DNA of 64,000 nt, taken from the NCBI GenBank assembly GCA_021234155.1, contig JAJEKV010000020.1, positions 19,523,018 to 19,587,017 of the forward strand, read 5' to 3'. Both the position numbers and the translations under genes were made by a program. The stretch's first letter is position 1. Every line of letters starts with the position of its first letter. The notes beneath the pieces are model-generated. The model was not told the origin of the DNA. It made no database searches and saw only the letters and a program-made list of their open reading frames with translations. This document shows, one piece after another, positions 21,424-35,300 of the stretch. Source of the DNA: Isoetes taiwanensis (Eukaryota; Streptophyta; Lycopodiopsida; Isoetales; Isoetaceae).

Positions 21424-24400
21424 TACATAATTAGGCAAAATGCACTTGGCCCAACTATTTTTAACATCAGCTCCCACCCCAAATAAAGTTCCCGACAGTA
21501 CGAACGATGAGTTGCATCATATTTGTCTGTGGTGTTAGCAGGATAAATGTCATATAGACATGTGTACTACTGAGACTTGACTTAGATACAAACTAGTAAA
21601 CGTGTGCCCGGCGTTGCCGGGCTAATCTCTTGGCTTGTGTTTTTAGATGGTCTTTATGTCCATATCCACTTTTTCCAGTTCCGACAATACCACAACATTT
21701 TTGCCAATAAAACTTGTGCCCAGTGTTGTCGCGCATAAGTTGTTGCATAGTCTCCATGTGCTTGTGTTTATAAATGTGCATTGCATGAAGCCTTGCTTCA
21801 TGGATTTCCCAAGCTGCCAAAATGTATAAAAGTGTGATGTATAGAGAATAATTGTATTGTTCTACTATGTTTAGAGTTTGTAAGGGCATCTACAACTACG
21901 CATATATAAGGGCCATGGATGGGGGGTTGGGGGATTTGATGTGTTTTCTTATGGCGTTTAGGAATAAGTTTTTGTATAAGGATACATGTATTTCAAAAGA
22001 TAGATCAAGTCTTTGGAGAGATTATTGCCTTGCAATTACAAATACAAAAAGAGCCCTAGTAAACAGGATGTCTTACTATACAAATACAAAAGAAAGAGCC
22101 CCATTTACACAAAGGGATGGCTTCTAAAGGAATTTTTTGAAATATTGCCTTAACATAATTCTAAGGGTGCATTTCATGCCATCTAATTTTATCGTACAGA
22201 AACAACTCAAATTAGCCTTCACATTAATAAAAGACAAAGTACTATCAAGAGCTGCTTGTACATTGAAGGCATCGTTTTAATTCACAATCTTGTTTCCTGC
22301 ACATTGATTGCCTGGTTTCCTGCGCATTAAATCTGCGCATTAAATCAACAGAATGAGTTGAACACTGCAAATGCCCTTTTAATAAGACTCAGTGTGTTGC
22401 ACCAAACTTAGTCCCAATAGAATTCTCTCACCGAACACTATATAATACTGTAATAACTTATAAGAACAATCTCTATGTGGAGATTATGACTATCTATTCT
22501 TGTTGCCTTACCATTTCATTTTGCACATTCGAGTGAGAACAAATGGTGCATCATTTGCTATGGTGGCCCTAAACACTTAAATGCTATCGTTATATTTTCT
22601 GAGTTCTCCAAAATATTTAAAACATCATTTTTTTCAGTTGCATAAGATGCAAGACATCAACAGCACTTGAGTGCAAGTCCACAGAAATTGCTACAATAAG
22701 GAATCTCCAAACTTTTGCTTTTCTACCACAAAACTCTATATTGAAGATTCTATCCAAGTTACAAAACTATGAGAAGCATATTTATTCAAAAAATTCCTGA
22801 AGATACATGCCTCAAACCTTCTTAAAATGGGTCTATGGATCTATGCAGCTTCTATTTCTGTGAAAAGCCAGACTTACCAAGATAGAGATAACTTGAGTAC
22901 AGCAAAAGATCGAGTCCGAGCTTTTCAAGACGACATAATTTTCTCGCCAATACACCGTTCTCTCTTCATATTCTGCGTTGCTGCAAAATGATATCATTCA
23001 ACCAACATAAAATAATTGGAAATGGCAACAAAGGAACATTTGCTAACAAAGGAGCAACTGCTACCTATCAACGGGGCATGAATGGCTTACCTTGCAAGCA
23101 ACCACCTTAAAGAGCTGGTTTGTAGCTGATCATGCGAACCTGCATCAACTTCAGAACACCAGCCATTTAAGTCACTTATTTCTGCTGCACAACTCCACAT
23201 ATGTCCAGACGAAGCAAGAATCATGGAACATAGAAGCTAGAGGAGAAAACATTAGAAAATGCATCATGAAGCTCCACTGCAAAAACCCATAAACGTGCAT
23301 GCTGCTCCTGTGCACAACGGATTAATGAAGGGTAGATCTTTGGTAATATTTATCATTTTAAAATTTCTGATTGCACACAAAGCGTGAAACACGACAGAGA
23401 TCCAACTTCTGTAGGCTTGCCAAGCAATATCAAATGTCATTTTTACAGATAAAGAATACATAAAGGTATTTATTGGATGCAGTGTCAGATGTTTCTACTG
23501 TATCTAAATTAACTTGCAAACATAATCCAGTGGAAGAGAGGTAATCTAGGAGCTTGCCGAAACCTTACACCGCTTGGAAGGATCCTTCGTTTGTAGCGAA
23601 AATGAAGATCTATGTTGCCTAAAAGCGGAGAAACCCTCGTCTCAAAAGTTTCCTTTTGCAAGGCTTCTTCGTTTGCGGCGAAAATGTTTGCAAGCCTTAC
23701 CGGGTCACAAAAATGCACGCCTAGCCTCTCGTTTGATATTTGTTGGCCCAAAATTTCTGCCGATCACATCCCCACCGCCTAGAATGACTCCACCATGATT
23801 TACATCACCGGATACCGATGCAACCACGTGGAACATGTTAGAAGAAAAGAATACGAACATCGGACATGCACTCGGTTAAACATTTATATTGCGTAAAAAC
23901 ATGGATGTAAGATGGAAAATATGGTACCTTAAACGAACTCCTATTATTGTAGCGACGCTCGCTTCAACGCTTGGGCACGTAAAGCACAAACACGATTTAG
24001 GTAAATGATTTCTTCTATTGTAAGCCCCTTGTTGTAGAACTTAAGAGCCCTAATGAATAGGAATACTACTGAGCAGCAATATTACACACCTTCCTCTGCC
24101 CGGTGGATTTGCAAATGCACTGATCGCTTCCCCGGAAGCTTCAAAATCCGCTTGAAGAACTCTCAAAATGCTTCAAATCTGCTTCAAAATCTTTGATTGA
24201 AGAGAAACCTCAAAATCCAAAATCCGCTTGCTTTTTGCGCTATACCGGGCTCGGACTTTCCTAAAATCCTAAAACCCTAAACCTATCCCCTCGATCAAAT
24301 CGGCATGCATTACTTTGGAGATTCGATCATCACAAAGGAGCAAAGTCGCCGCTTTTTGAGAGGAATAGAGGGGCTCGAAAAAAAAACGGATCTTTGCCCG

Positions 24401-24481
24401 GAAAATGAAAAACCGGCGTAACATTTACCGGAAAAAGCGTTAGCGCCGGCGTGAGTCCGGCGACCCAAAAACTTTTTAAAT
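21424..24481. other. Unassigned stretch
   Basis: No gene recognised on either strand. At 21598-21630 and again near 21709-21740 a motif of the form AACGTGTGCCCGGCGTTGCC recurs (second copy diverged); in the first copy CCCGGC/GCCGGG makes a short hairpin, and it resembles termini of some plant rolling-circle or TIR repeats. At 23578-23700 CTTCGTTTG..GCGAAAATG occurs twice. 24100-24480 is CG-rich with ACCCTAAA motifs and CCGGCG runs, and could be the 5' region of a minus-strand gene or repeat. Confidence 0.3.
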
Positions 24482-24850
24482 AAGTAGATACACGACCAGC
24501 CATAGATAACTTAGAGTAGATTACCAGAACAAATGCTTTTCCAACCCCTTAATAATATTCCATGCATCTCCAAACGAAAGATGTATACCGTCCAGGATAC
24601 CCAAAAGCCTCGTTGCCTTCTCACCATGAGGAAGAATCTTCTACGATGCAACCATAGAAGATGGCATTGGAGAGTCCAAGCCCCACAGGCATTTTTTCCA
24701 TTCCACAAGGCTACCAGAAGCCAAAGAGAAATTATCCAACAAGGAAATGAAATTCTGTAACTATAATGCCGAATGAGGTCCTCCGCCACCATAATTATGA
24801 AGCCATGCTTCCAATTGATCAATTAAGAAGCAAGGGTAGACCTCCCTCTA
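24482..24850 (-). mobile_element. LINE RT C-terminal fragment, minus strand
   Basis: One minus-strand frame (with two internal stops) reads FSLASGSLVEWKKC, then LPHGEKATRLLGI, LSFGDAWN, LEKHLFW and LSMAGRV. This is the order typical of the thumb/post-RT region of plant LINEs. The fragment ends abruptly near 24482 and lacks a poly(A) tail. Confidence 0.65.
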
Positions 24851-25179
24851 GAAGAACAACTTCTTCCTTTTATATACTGCTAGACCTTTTTTTGCTAAAA
24901 GATTTCCTTCTCAAAGAGGATCATTGCCCCTTTATTAGGAATTCGACCATCAAGATCAAATGTGACATTTCTCTGGCCTTTTAATACAATTTCAAAATCT
25001 AGTCAGATTGCTACATTCCACAACTGTTATAAGCCTTGGCATATTATAAAATACAAATGTTCCTATGGTTAATTTAAGGAAAGTATTTATTCAAATGAGA
25101 GACATTCATATGTTAGATGGGCTAGTGAAAGTACACATTTGTTGAGAGAGCCATTATAATGCCTCACAGTTGAGAGAGG

Positions 25180-25590
25180 CATTCACTTTGGCCCCAGCTG
25201 AGTACAGATGTAGATGTCCCTGGATCAGGGATTGGTATCAAAGACTCATCCTATGCTTATGCTGGGTCACAATCCAATCGGGGTGAACATCGCTTAAAAT
25301 ATAGCTTGGCCTTCTAAGTCGGGAGCGCTCGACATCATCTGCCTCTCAATCGTGGCATGCCATGACTATTGTTGTTATATGGCATAACCCAACTTGTGAA
25401 AGCATATCCCATAGATGAGGATCGCTACAGAGGCAGATAAATATGCCTATCCAACAACTTTTGATGCGCAACAAGGATTGCTACCTACGGTCTAGAGGCA
25501 TATATAATTGCAAATATGCCTATCTAACATCTCTCAATGCTCGGAAGCACCCTAGTATAAATATGCACCCAACAAAAGGGTCCTAAGGAG
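25180..25590. mobile_element. MITE-family relative of 5217-5481
   Basis: AAATATGCCTATCCAACAAC at 25439 and AAATATGCCTATCTAACATC at 25513 repeat a motif of the 5217-5481 element. The right end (CTAGTATAAATATGCACCCA, 25552-25571) is the inverse of that element's left end. A left terminus was not located; the extent is approximate. Confidence 0.5.
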
Positions 25591-25606
25591 AATTTAATTT
25601 AAGATG

Positions 25607-25645
25607 GGGCGGTTTGTTGGTTTCATGCGAGTCCCATTCTAGAAT
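25607..25645 (-). repeat. 39-bp match to the 57262-58443 repeat family
   Basis: This 39-bp stretch is the reverse complement of the start of the repeats at 57262 and 57621, with no mismatch seen. It contains the palindromic CCATTCTAGAAT. It lies about 770 bp upstream of the myosin start codon. Confidence 0.75.
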
Positions 25646-25959
25646 ATATGGTTTGTTCATTCTGTCGTATCCCGACCCTTTGTTTGTTAAAGGTTTGTTA
25701 ATGTGAAGGAAATGTCTCAAGTGAACGTTGGAACCACAGAAATATAACGCAAAGGCAACTAGGAATATATATATTCCTTTTAATAAGGGCTTGCAATTTT
25801 CGAAGCTCACGTTGCAAAACTTATAGGGATGGATGCATTTAAAATTTGAAAAAAAAAAGGAACTTTTGAACGAAGGCAGAATTTTTTTTTTTTTGAAAGA
25901 GGGCCGCTTTAGGAGTTGGACGGTAAAAAACATGGGGTGCTCTCCAGATAGATTGCAGA

Positions 25960-26372
25960 AGAGTGTAGTGAAAAAATAAGCTCTTCGTTTTTCTTAGCTC
26001 TCTCGCAACCACGACATAACAGCGCCGCCCCGCCGCCGGCTTCCCAAAAAGGCCCTCAATCTGTTATCAATTGGGGCCTGTAATTGGTCGCCGGATCTGG
26101 CTCGCAGATTTTACGATGCACTCTATTCCAAGCTGCAGCTCTAAAAAGTGATCATTGCCATGTTCTACTGTGTGTTGATGTGATTATAGCTTAAGCAGGA
26201 TCATCATGGGCGGATGTTTTATTATCCGATCTATAGTAGCAGCTCTAGGATCCAGGGAAACGTGAAGATAGAGTTGTCAAGGCATTGGGCAGGTGCAAGA
26301 CTTCAACTCTTGGTGGAAGTGGCTGCAGGCTGTTTACAACCGGATTAATCTCTATCTTCAATTTGATAGATC
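25960..26372 (+). promoter_or_regulatory. Probable myosin XI promoter-proximal region and 5' UTR
   Basis: The stretch directly precedes the myosin start codon. 25990-26120 has a pyrimidine- and GC-rich leader-like composition (CTCTCTCGCAACC, GCCGCCCCGCCGCC) unlike the flanking AT-rich repeats. A short upstream ORF starts with ATG at about 26160 and stops after 7 codons. The in-frame TAG at 26367-26369 shows that coding does not begin upstream of 26373 in this exon. The transcription start is not determinable. Confidence 0.45.
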
Positions 26373-29300
26373 ATGAACATGGTACTTGCTGATTTCAATT
26401 CTCTCCCAATTTGAATTACTATCTTATTGTTAGCGAAAGCCTTGGTTCAGCAAAAAATTCACAATAACTGAAGCAAATTTCAGCCATGACCGCTAACTTG
26501 TGGCATGCTGGATTCACAGCTTAATGGTTTTTGTGACTTATCGCCTATCAGGCATACACATTTCTCGTTTTTACAAAATATTTTTTGTTTGTTTTGCAGG
26601 CGACCACAAACAATATCACAGTTGGCTCACAAGTTTGGGTGGAGGATCCCAAGCTTGCATGGACAGATGGTGAGGTGCTTGGAATTATTGGCAAAACTGT
26701 GACTGTTCGAACATCAAAGGGAATTGTGAGTGAGCAGCGATGTCTCATCATTGCAATAATATAAACTATTAGTGAGCTTTTGGTTGGAGAAGTTCATCCT
26801 TTCAACTTTATTGCAGGTTAGATGTACATTATCAAATGTCCATTCCAAGGATACAGATGCCCAACCTGGTGGAGTGGACGATATGACAAAATTGGCATAT
26901 CTTCATGAACCAGGGGTCTTGTACAACCTTGCTAGCAGATATGAGCTTGATGAGATCTATGTAAGTACATTCACAAAGAGAAATTTTATGTTCCCTATGA
27001 TTCAGGATGACAGTCTAGCAAGAAGCTGGGAGTAATGCAATTTAAGCCTTGCATCCTCACTTGTCTTGTTGACAGTCTATTTCGTCCTTAGTTTTCGATT
27101 AAGATTGCCTTTATGGGCTCCCTTTGTATGTTGAAAATTATAATTTCCTGGTCGATTGACCATGACATCCTCATCTTTCTAACATAGCAGTTTGTTACCG
27201 ACTAGGTAGTATGGCCATTTTGAAAGACGCTTTGAAAAATCTCCATTTTCTGACAATATTTCGTACCTTTTTTACAGACTTACACTGGCAATATTTTGAT
27301 TGCCGTAAACCCATTCGCTAAATTACCACATCTTTACAATGCTCACATGATGGATCAATATAGGGGAGCTCCCCTTGGAGAATTAAGCCCACATGTTTTT
27401 GCAGTTGCTGATACAGCATACAGGTAGATTAATGGACGACCTTTGTACTTGATTGACTTGTGAAAGGCTAAAACAACATTTGCATGGTGTTGGACACTTA
27501 GGGCAATGATAGATGAGAATAAAAGCCAGTCCATTTTGGTGAGCGGTGAGAGTGGAGCTGGGAAGACAGAAACAACAAAATTAATTATGCAATATCTTGC
27601 TTATATGGGTGGCCGTGCTGTGACAGATGGCAGAACTGTAGAGCAGCAGGTTTTGGAGGTACTAAGCATTTTCTTTCAGATTGTCATGTTACAAAGTCAA
27701 TAAAGTTGAAGTTTAACCAGTTTCATTGTTGTGTATTTTACTAGTCAAATCCCCTTCTTGAGGCCTTTGGAAATGCCAAGACAAGTCGTAATGATAATTC
27801 CAGGTAAATAATGTTGTAGGTCGGATTGCATTCTTTTCCTAGCATCTGATATCAGATTCCTTGTGGCGGTCTTATATTTTAGCGTGTTGTCATTCTTTTT
27901 TCCCTATAAGCACATGCTATGATTTCTTCTTTACTGCTCTTATAAGCATTTATATTTTATGTGCAGCCGCTTTGGGAAGTTTGTTGAAATTCAGTTTGAT
28001 AAGAGTGGTCGGATATCAGGTGCTGCTGTGAGAACATATCTATTAGAGAGATCTCGTGTTGTACAGATATCAGATCCAGAACGGAATTATCATTGCTTTT
28101 ATCAGCTTTGTGCGTCTTCAGAGGTTGCTTGCACTAAACACTTTTAGTAAGTTGTCAGCAAGGGATGGCATTTGATGGACTTTTTATGTATCAGGATGCA
28201 GAAAAATACAAACTGGGAGACGTAAAGAGCTTCCGCTATTTAAATCAAAGCAATTGCTACGAGTTGAATGGTGTAAACAACCACAGGGAATATTTGAAAA
28301 CAAGGAGAGCAATGGATGTTGTTGGAATCAGTGAGGATGAGCAGGTTGTAGCTAGGGCCCATGCTTCTTTCTGTTCTTACTAATGGTCAGCTCCTAATGT
28401 TGGTCTTTTCTCCTTCCACAAACAGGAGGCAATTTTCCGAGTAGTTGCATCAATCTTGCATTTAGGAAATGTCGAGTTTATTAATGGAAAGGAGTTTGAT
28501 TCCTCAATATTAAAAGACGAAAAATCAACGTTTCATCTTAATGCTGCTGCGGAGCTGCTGATGTAATTTCACAGAACATTTATTTAAGATTCCTGTGATG
28601 GTCTTCTTTGCTAAGTTTTATTGTTTACAGGTGTGATGCCAAGGGCCTGCAGGATTCTCTTTGCACACGCGTTATTGTCACACGTGATGAAACTATCACA
28701 AAGTCTCTTGACCCGGCTTCTGCAACGATCAACCGTGACACCTTAGCCAAGACCATATACTCAAGGCTCTTTGACTGGTATTTTCTTTTTGTGGTGGTTT
28801 ATTTGTCCACATCTGATGGTGGTCTCCTTATTGTTCAGGCTGGTTGATAAGGTCAACAAATCTATTGGACAAGATCCTGAGTCCAAAACATTGATAGGGG
28901 TGCTTGATATTTACGGGTTTGAAAGTTTCAAAAACAACAGGTTAGTTCTATATCACTCAGATGCTGGATGAATCAAAAAATGCAGCATGATTATGATCTT
29001 GTGCGATAGTCCAACTCGATTCAATTGCCATCATTGTTCTCCCTATTCTCCAGGCTCCCCAAAATTTGTATAGGGATTCCTCCCCCATGATGTTTACACT
29101 TTCTTCCTCTGTGCACAGTTTTAATATGCAATAAGGAACCATGGCATCTGTTTGATGGGCAAGTTTGCACTCTGGAAAATATTCTGTCAAATCTCATCCT
29201 ACCCATAAGAATATTGGGCGGTTCACAGTTTTTCATGATTCGCACACTCGGTAAATCATATTATTCTCAATCTGTATCTAGAAATATGATCTTCGATTTA

Positions 29301-32300
29301 TGTTTGAACAGCTTTGAGCAGTTTTGTATCAATCTTGCAAATGAAAAACTACAACAGCACTTTAATCAGGTACATGCATAACAACATGGTAATGAATTTT
29401 AGGTTCTATGCTTCAGGAAATCTTCATACTATAGGGGCGTGGCCGGCTGATTTTTTTTTTTTACATTTTTCCAGCATGTATTTAAAATGGAGCAGGAGGA
29501 ATATACAAAGGAAGCTATTAATTGGAGCTATATAGAATTTGTGGATAATCAAGATGTGCTAGATCTTATTGAGAAGGTGTGTATATCTCTTAGATACTTT
29601 GACTTGAATCATGTAAGTCAACTTATATGTTTTCGAACTTTTAACCAATGTGTTGGCATAATACTCAGAAGAGAACCCGAAATTTGATGGCTTGATCCCT
29701 AAAACATATTTTTTTTTCTGTTTTCTAGTTCTGAGTATATTTCTGCTCATGATTCATGTGCATAAAGTCTTTCTTTTGTTATTTATGATTTGGAGGTTTG
29801 CTTATGCATCCGTTTTTGAAAATGTCACTTGAGGTTGCCATTAAAGATGCAATGCCACATGTTATTTCTGGTTTCTCCAATAAATTATTAAGTTTATTGT
29901 CTTTTAGTAGATGTTAATATAACTCTTTGTTTCTGTATGTATTGTAACATGTCAAAGAAGGTTTACATGATGTATGAACCAGGGTGTTATCCTTTATTGC
30001 TATTCAATTGAAATTGATCACTAAGCTTATACTTGGTTGCTGAACTTTGATGCTTGCAGAAACCGCTTGGTATAATTGCCTTGCTGGACGAGGCTTGGTA
30101 TGTAATTGGTGATTTTTTTCTGTTCAATGTGTGCATGTTGTGTGTTCTCACATGGATGTGTGGTGTGCATTATGATGTCTGATTTCTAGGCAAAAAAAGT
30201 TTTGAACAATTGATTTACTGATTATTCTCGTGAGAGCTTGAACCTAATTGCTGTCTTCTTCTGGGCAGTATGTTTCCTAAATCAACACATGAAACATTCT
30301 CCACAAAACTTTTCCAGACATTTAGAAACAACAAGCGATTTAGCAAGCCAAAACTTTCTCAAACTGACTTTACGGTTGCACACTATGCAGGAGAGGTGAG
30401 GAATATTTGCACCTCATGTTTTCTGTTTTACTATAGTATTAAAATCTTCTTTACATATTGTTTTCTTGGTCATCTTAGGTTACTTATCAGACGGACCTGT
30501 TTCTGGATAAAAACAAAGATTATGTTGTTGCTGAGCATCAGGCATTGTTGGGATCATCTAAATGTTCCTTTGTTCGCTCTCTCTTTCCTATATCAGCTGA
30601 TGATACATTAAAGTCGTCATATAAGTTCTCGTCCATTGGAACTAGTTTTAAGGTATGAATGGCATGTATTTGGCGTTAGCAGAATGCGAAACTTATCAAT
30701 TTGCTTGATCCTATTCAAATAGCTGACATATTCCGTGTATAACATTCACAATGTCATATAGCAACAACTTCATTTGCTCATGGAGACATTGAACTCTACG
30801 GAGCCACATTATATCAGATGCGTGAAGCCAAATATGTTCAACAAACCAGGCCGTTTTGAGAATCTCAATGTCCTTCAACAGCTCCGATGTGGTGTAAGTG
30901 TTTCTTAAACATGGCAATTTTTTGTTGAGTTATTGCTGCTAAAATGCGTCGTTTCCAAAATAAATTGTATAGGGTGTACTGGAGGCCGTAAGAATCAGCT
31001 GTGCTGGATATCCAACACGTCGAACTTTTGATGAGTTTCTAGATCGTTTTGGACTCCTAGCCCCAGAGCTTCTCGATGGACGGTGTGTTTATGGGGCAAT
31101 ATCTTTCTTTGTAGTTGGATAGCAAATAGGCCATCTGAGTAAATCATGCAAGTAATATGTATAACTGGTCTTTTGTTTTCAGATATGATGAGAAGGTGGC
31201 AACGGAGAAGCTTTTGCAGAAGATGAACCTCAAGAACTATCAGGTATAGACTAATATATTTGTACATTAGAATATTTTTAATCAAATGCTATAGTTACAT
31301 CTATGACATATGTTTGAACCTCAGTGAATAATATTAAGTGCTCAAGAATGTCATTCGAAAATCCTAATAAGTATTTCTTGTGCATGCAGATTGGAAAGAA
31401 CAAAGTGTTCCTTAGGGCAGGGCAAATGGCTGAGTTGGATGCCCGGAGAGCCGAGCTGCTTTGCAAAGCTGCAAAAGTCATACAACGTCAAGTTCGTACA
31501 TACCTTGCACGCAAAGAATTTAAAGCAATGCGCAAGGCTGCTATTACTATCCAGGCCCATTGGCGAGGTGCGATAGCCTCTTTGATGATGTAAATGTGCA
31601 CACTAGAAAAATGTTTGCTTAATTTCTTCATGGATGTGTTCCATAGGGCGGCTTGCTCGAAAATTATATGAAAGCAAACGGAAAGAAGCGGCTGCTATCT
31701 GTATCCAGAAGCATGTACGCAGATGGCAGCAGGAGAAAGCATATAAAAAGATTAAAAAGGCAGCAATAGTCATACAGGCAGGAGTGCGTGGAATGTTTGC
31801 TCGTAGAGAATACCGTGTCCGAAAACAAACCAAGGCAGCTATCATTATCCAGGTACTGCTGTATGATTTATGTGATTAGTTGAAATACGTGTGTACTCAA
31901 AGCATTCAACATCCAGGCAAGGTGGCGTGGTTATAGAGCACGATCGTATTATAAGAAATTGCGTAAGGCAGCGATCACATTCCAATGCATGTGGAGGGGT
32001 TTAAGAGCAAGGAAAGAGTTGCGGAAGCTCAAGATGGTAATAGGTCTTTTTAAAAGTTTGCACTTCCAATTTCTGGACAATAGTTCTTTCTAAGGGTAGT
32101 CGCGCAGTTATCAAGTAGTCAAACATTTGTTAGCAGATTTTGACTAGAGAAGATAATATTTACCGTTTTTTTTGTGTGGATGGGGTAGCTTCCATCTTTC
32201 TGTATCACAATTGATTTAGAAAGACACATAACAAATAAAGATGGCCTAATAGCTCAAAATCTTCAAAACATCTCTCCCTTAATTAATTGTGAAGGACAAG

Positions 32301-35300
32301 TTCAATGCATGATGATTATATTAAGCTAAGGAATGGATGGAAAAGAACTTTATCAATTCCACGAGGCAAGATAGACTTTCAAGCTTTCAAAAAATTAAAA
32401 AGTTATTTATCTAAGTTTAGACATCCAAGTTTTAAGAATATGTGAATGCCAGCCAAGATGGTCTCTCTTTAACTTGTTATGCTAGCAAAAGTGGTGAGTT
32501 GTCGGCTGGTGTTGCGTATGTAGAGCTTTCCATTTACCTTTTCTTGTGGACACATACCTAAATTCTTTTCTAGGCCATACTGACTCGTCCTTTTAGTCAG
32601 TTGATCAAATAGTTAACTTTGTCAAATATTTCTAGCCAGGGGCTAATATTCACAAACGTGCAAAAGACAATATTTGAGATTTTTACATGTATGGTGTGCA
32701 GGCTTCAAAAGAAACAGGTGCTTTGCGGGAAGCAAAGACGAAATTAGAGAAACGCTGTGAAGAACTTACCTGGCGTTTACAGCTTGAGAAGCGTATGCGT
32801 GTAAGTTTCCTGCAGTCCATGCATTAACAGTTTTGCTTTATGGCTCTTGTTTCATGTTGCCCTTTGGTGGTGACATTTTCCAGGTTGATGTCGAGGAGGC
32901 AAAGACGCAGGAAATTCAGAAGTTACAGTCTGCTTTACAAGAGATGCAGTCTCAAGTAAACTCATTAAATGAAATGCTAACTGCGGAACGTGAACAAAAC
33001 AAGTTAGCTGCTATTTCTGCCCGTGACACAATTGCCCTTGAAGCCACTAATGCTAAAATCCAGGAAATGACACTTGAGAACTCCAAGTTAGAGGTATTCT
33101 TGTTTGCATTATGACCAATCATGTGATAAGTAGGGTTAAGCTTTTCTATCTGGTCAAGTTATGGTTAGGGCCATTATAGTTTTCCTGAGATGAATCTTTC
33201 CTGTTTTAAATAAGCTCGAATTTGGAGTTTTTCTTAGCTTGAGACTTAAATGTGTGTGTGGGGATTCGAACAGGGTTTGGTTATTACTCTTGAAGCAAGG
33301 GCAAATGATGCAGAGCAAAAGCTTGCAGTGATTTCTCAAGAGAAAGAGGGAGTACACAAAAAGTTGGTAGAGAATGAAGCTAAGGTTGAGAACTTACAGG
33401 AAATTGTGCAAAGGTATTTGTCTTATAAGGGTTTTCCTTCTATATCTCTAGTGTCTGATTTGATGGCATTCAAGATTGTAATTCCAATAGCAGCCGCTTT
33501 GTGAAGGTATTTGATGTGCTATCATTTATGGGACTGAGATGTCTCTGCATCCCCTCCAACAAACCGATTTTGCCTGTTTGTTAGGCTGGAAATCTCCAGA
33601 TTCATTATTGGCATATATTATACTTTCTCGTTATGCTTTTCATTTCTTTGTTCTTCTTTTCCTGCCTTCCGTTCTCAAGAGCTTAGGATTTAACTTACAT
33701 TGTAGACCAAAGAAAGATGGCTTAATCATTGTTATTGCTGCAATCCAGATTAGAAGAAAAACTGTCCAATCTGGAATCTGAAAACCAGGTCCTTCGACAG
33801 CAAGCACTTGCAATTTCGCCAACAACAAAGGGTCTCACTGGCCGCTTCAAGACTACCGTGTTCCAGGTATAGCTGGTGTTCTTTTCTATTTGCTATTTGC
33901 ATCTCACTTATTGGTTCTTCAAAATTTCAGAGGACACCAGAGAATATTCATGTTGCAAATGGAGAACACAGGAATGTTCTTGTAAGTTACAAAATCTGAA
34001 GCCCTTATTTATCTTCTCTTTGGAGCTTTAATCGCAGTTGGGCATATTAGTGTGGTTCTTAATTGCTGCTTGTTTATGACAGGAAACACCTCCCACTACT
34101 CATGTTGAGAAGGAAAACCCAGAAACTGAGCAGAGGCGACAGAAGCAATTGATTGACAGACAGCAGGTTGGCTTAACCTTGAGTGTGGCCAGTTGATTTT
34201 ATGGGAGGATATGGTTTCTATAGGTCGATTTAGGACTGTTGGGGAATTTAATCTTATCTGTTTATAACAGGAAAACCAAGATGCTCTCCTCCAGTGTGTC
34301 ATGAAAGACGTTGGTTTCAGTCAGGACCGGCCTGTTGCAGCTTGCCTACTATACAAATGTCTTCTTCAGTGGCGCTCATTTGAGGCTGAAAGGACAAACG
34401 TATTTGATCGAATCATTCAGACCATTGGCACTGCAATTGAGGTAAATAAGTTGGAAATAAATCTTACGGATCAGTAATGTGGTTTTACGCGCGTAGTTAA
34501 TGAATAGTCTCTTAAACATGTTTATAATGTTCTATGGACGTTGTATAAGGTATTTAAATTTACCTTTACAATGCAGAGCCAGGAAAATAATGATGTGCTC
34601 GCGTATTGGTTGTCAAACACTTCGATGCTACTCTTCCTACTGCAGCGGACACTTAAAGCAAGTGGAGCAGCTGGTATTGGCCATCAAAGACGTCGTCCAG
34701 GATCTGTGACTCTGTTTGGTAGGATGACACAGGTAAGATGCTAGCAAGCTTTTATACAAATACTGTTGCCAAATGTTGCAATTTTTTCCTCACTTTGACA
34801 TACTTACCAGGGGTTCCGTTCTTCTCCGTCGGGAAACACACCATTTGGGAATGGGGGAATTATTGGAGGCCTAGAAGTTTCAAGGCAGGTTGAAGCAAAA
34901 TATCCTGCTTTATTATTCAAGCAGCAGCTCACGGCCTATGTGGAGAAAATTTACGGCATCATAAGAGATAACTTGAAAAAAGAGATTTCCCCTCTTCTTA
35001 GCCTGTGTATTCAGGTATGTTTATCAAACTGAGGGGGGATGAATATATCCTACCCTAGCACATTGCTTATAGGTTAGATCTTGGCAGGCACCCCGCACGT
35101 CGAGGGCAAGCCTTGGAAAAACAGCTTCAAGGTCGCCAAGTTTGAGTACGGCTGCGCAACAAACATTGAGCAGTCACTGGCATAGCATCATCAAGAGTCT
35201 AACTAGTCTATTAAATACATTACGAGCCAATCATGTAAGCATATGGCCTAAATAAGAATCTTTTGGAGATATATTTGCAACCATTGAGATCATTTTATGA

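Noticed and set aside
33539-33781. 80-codon ORF inside the myosin gene
   Set aside because: It lies almost entirely within the intron 33414-33748 and overlaps an exon out of frame.
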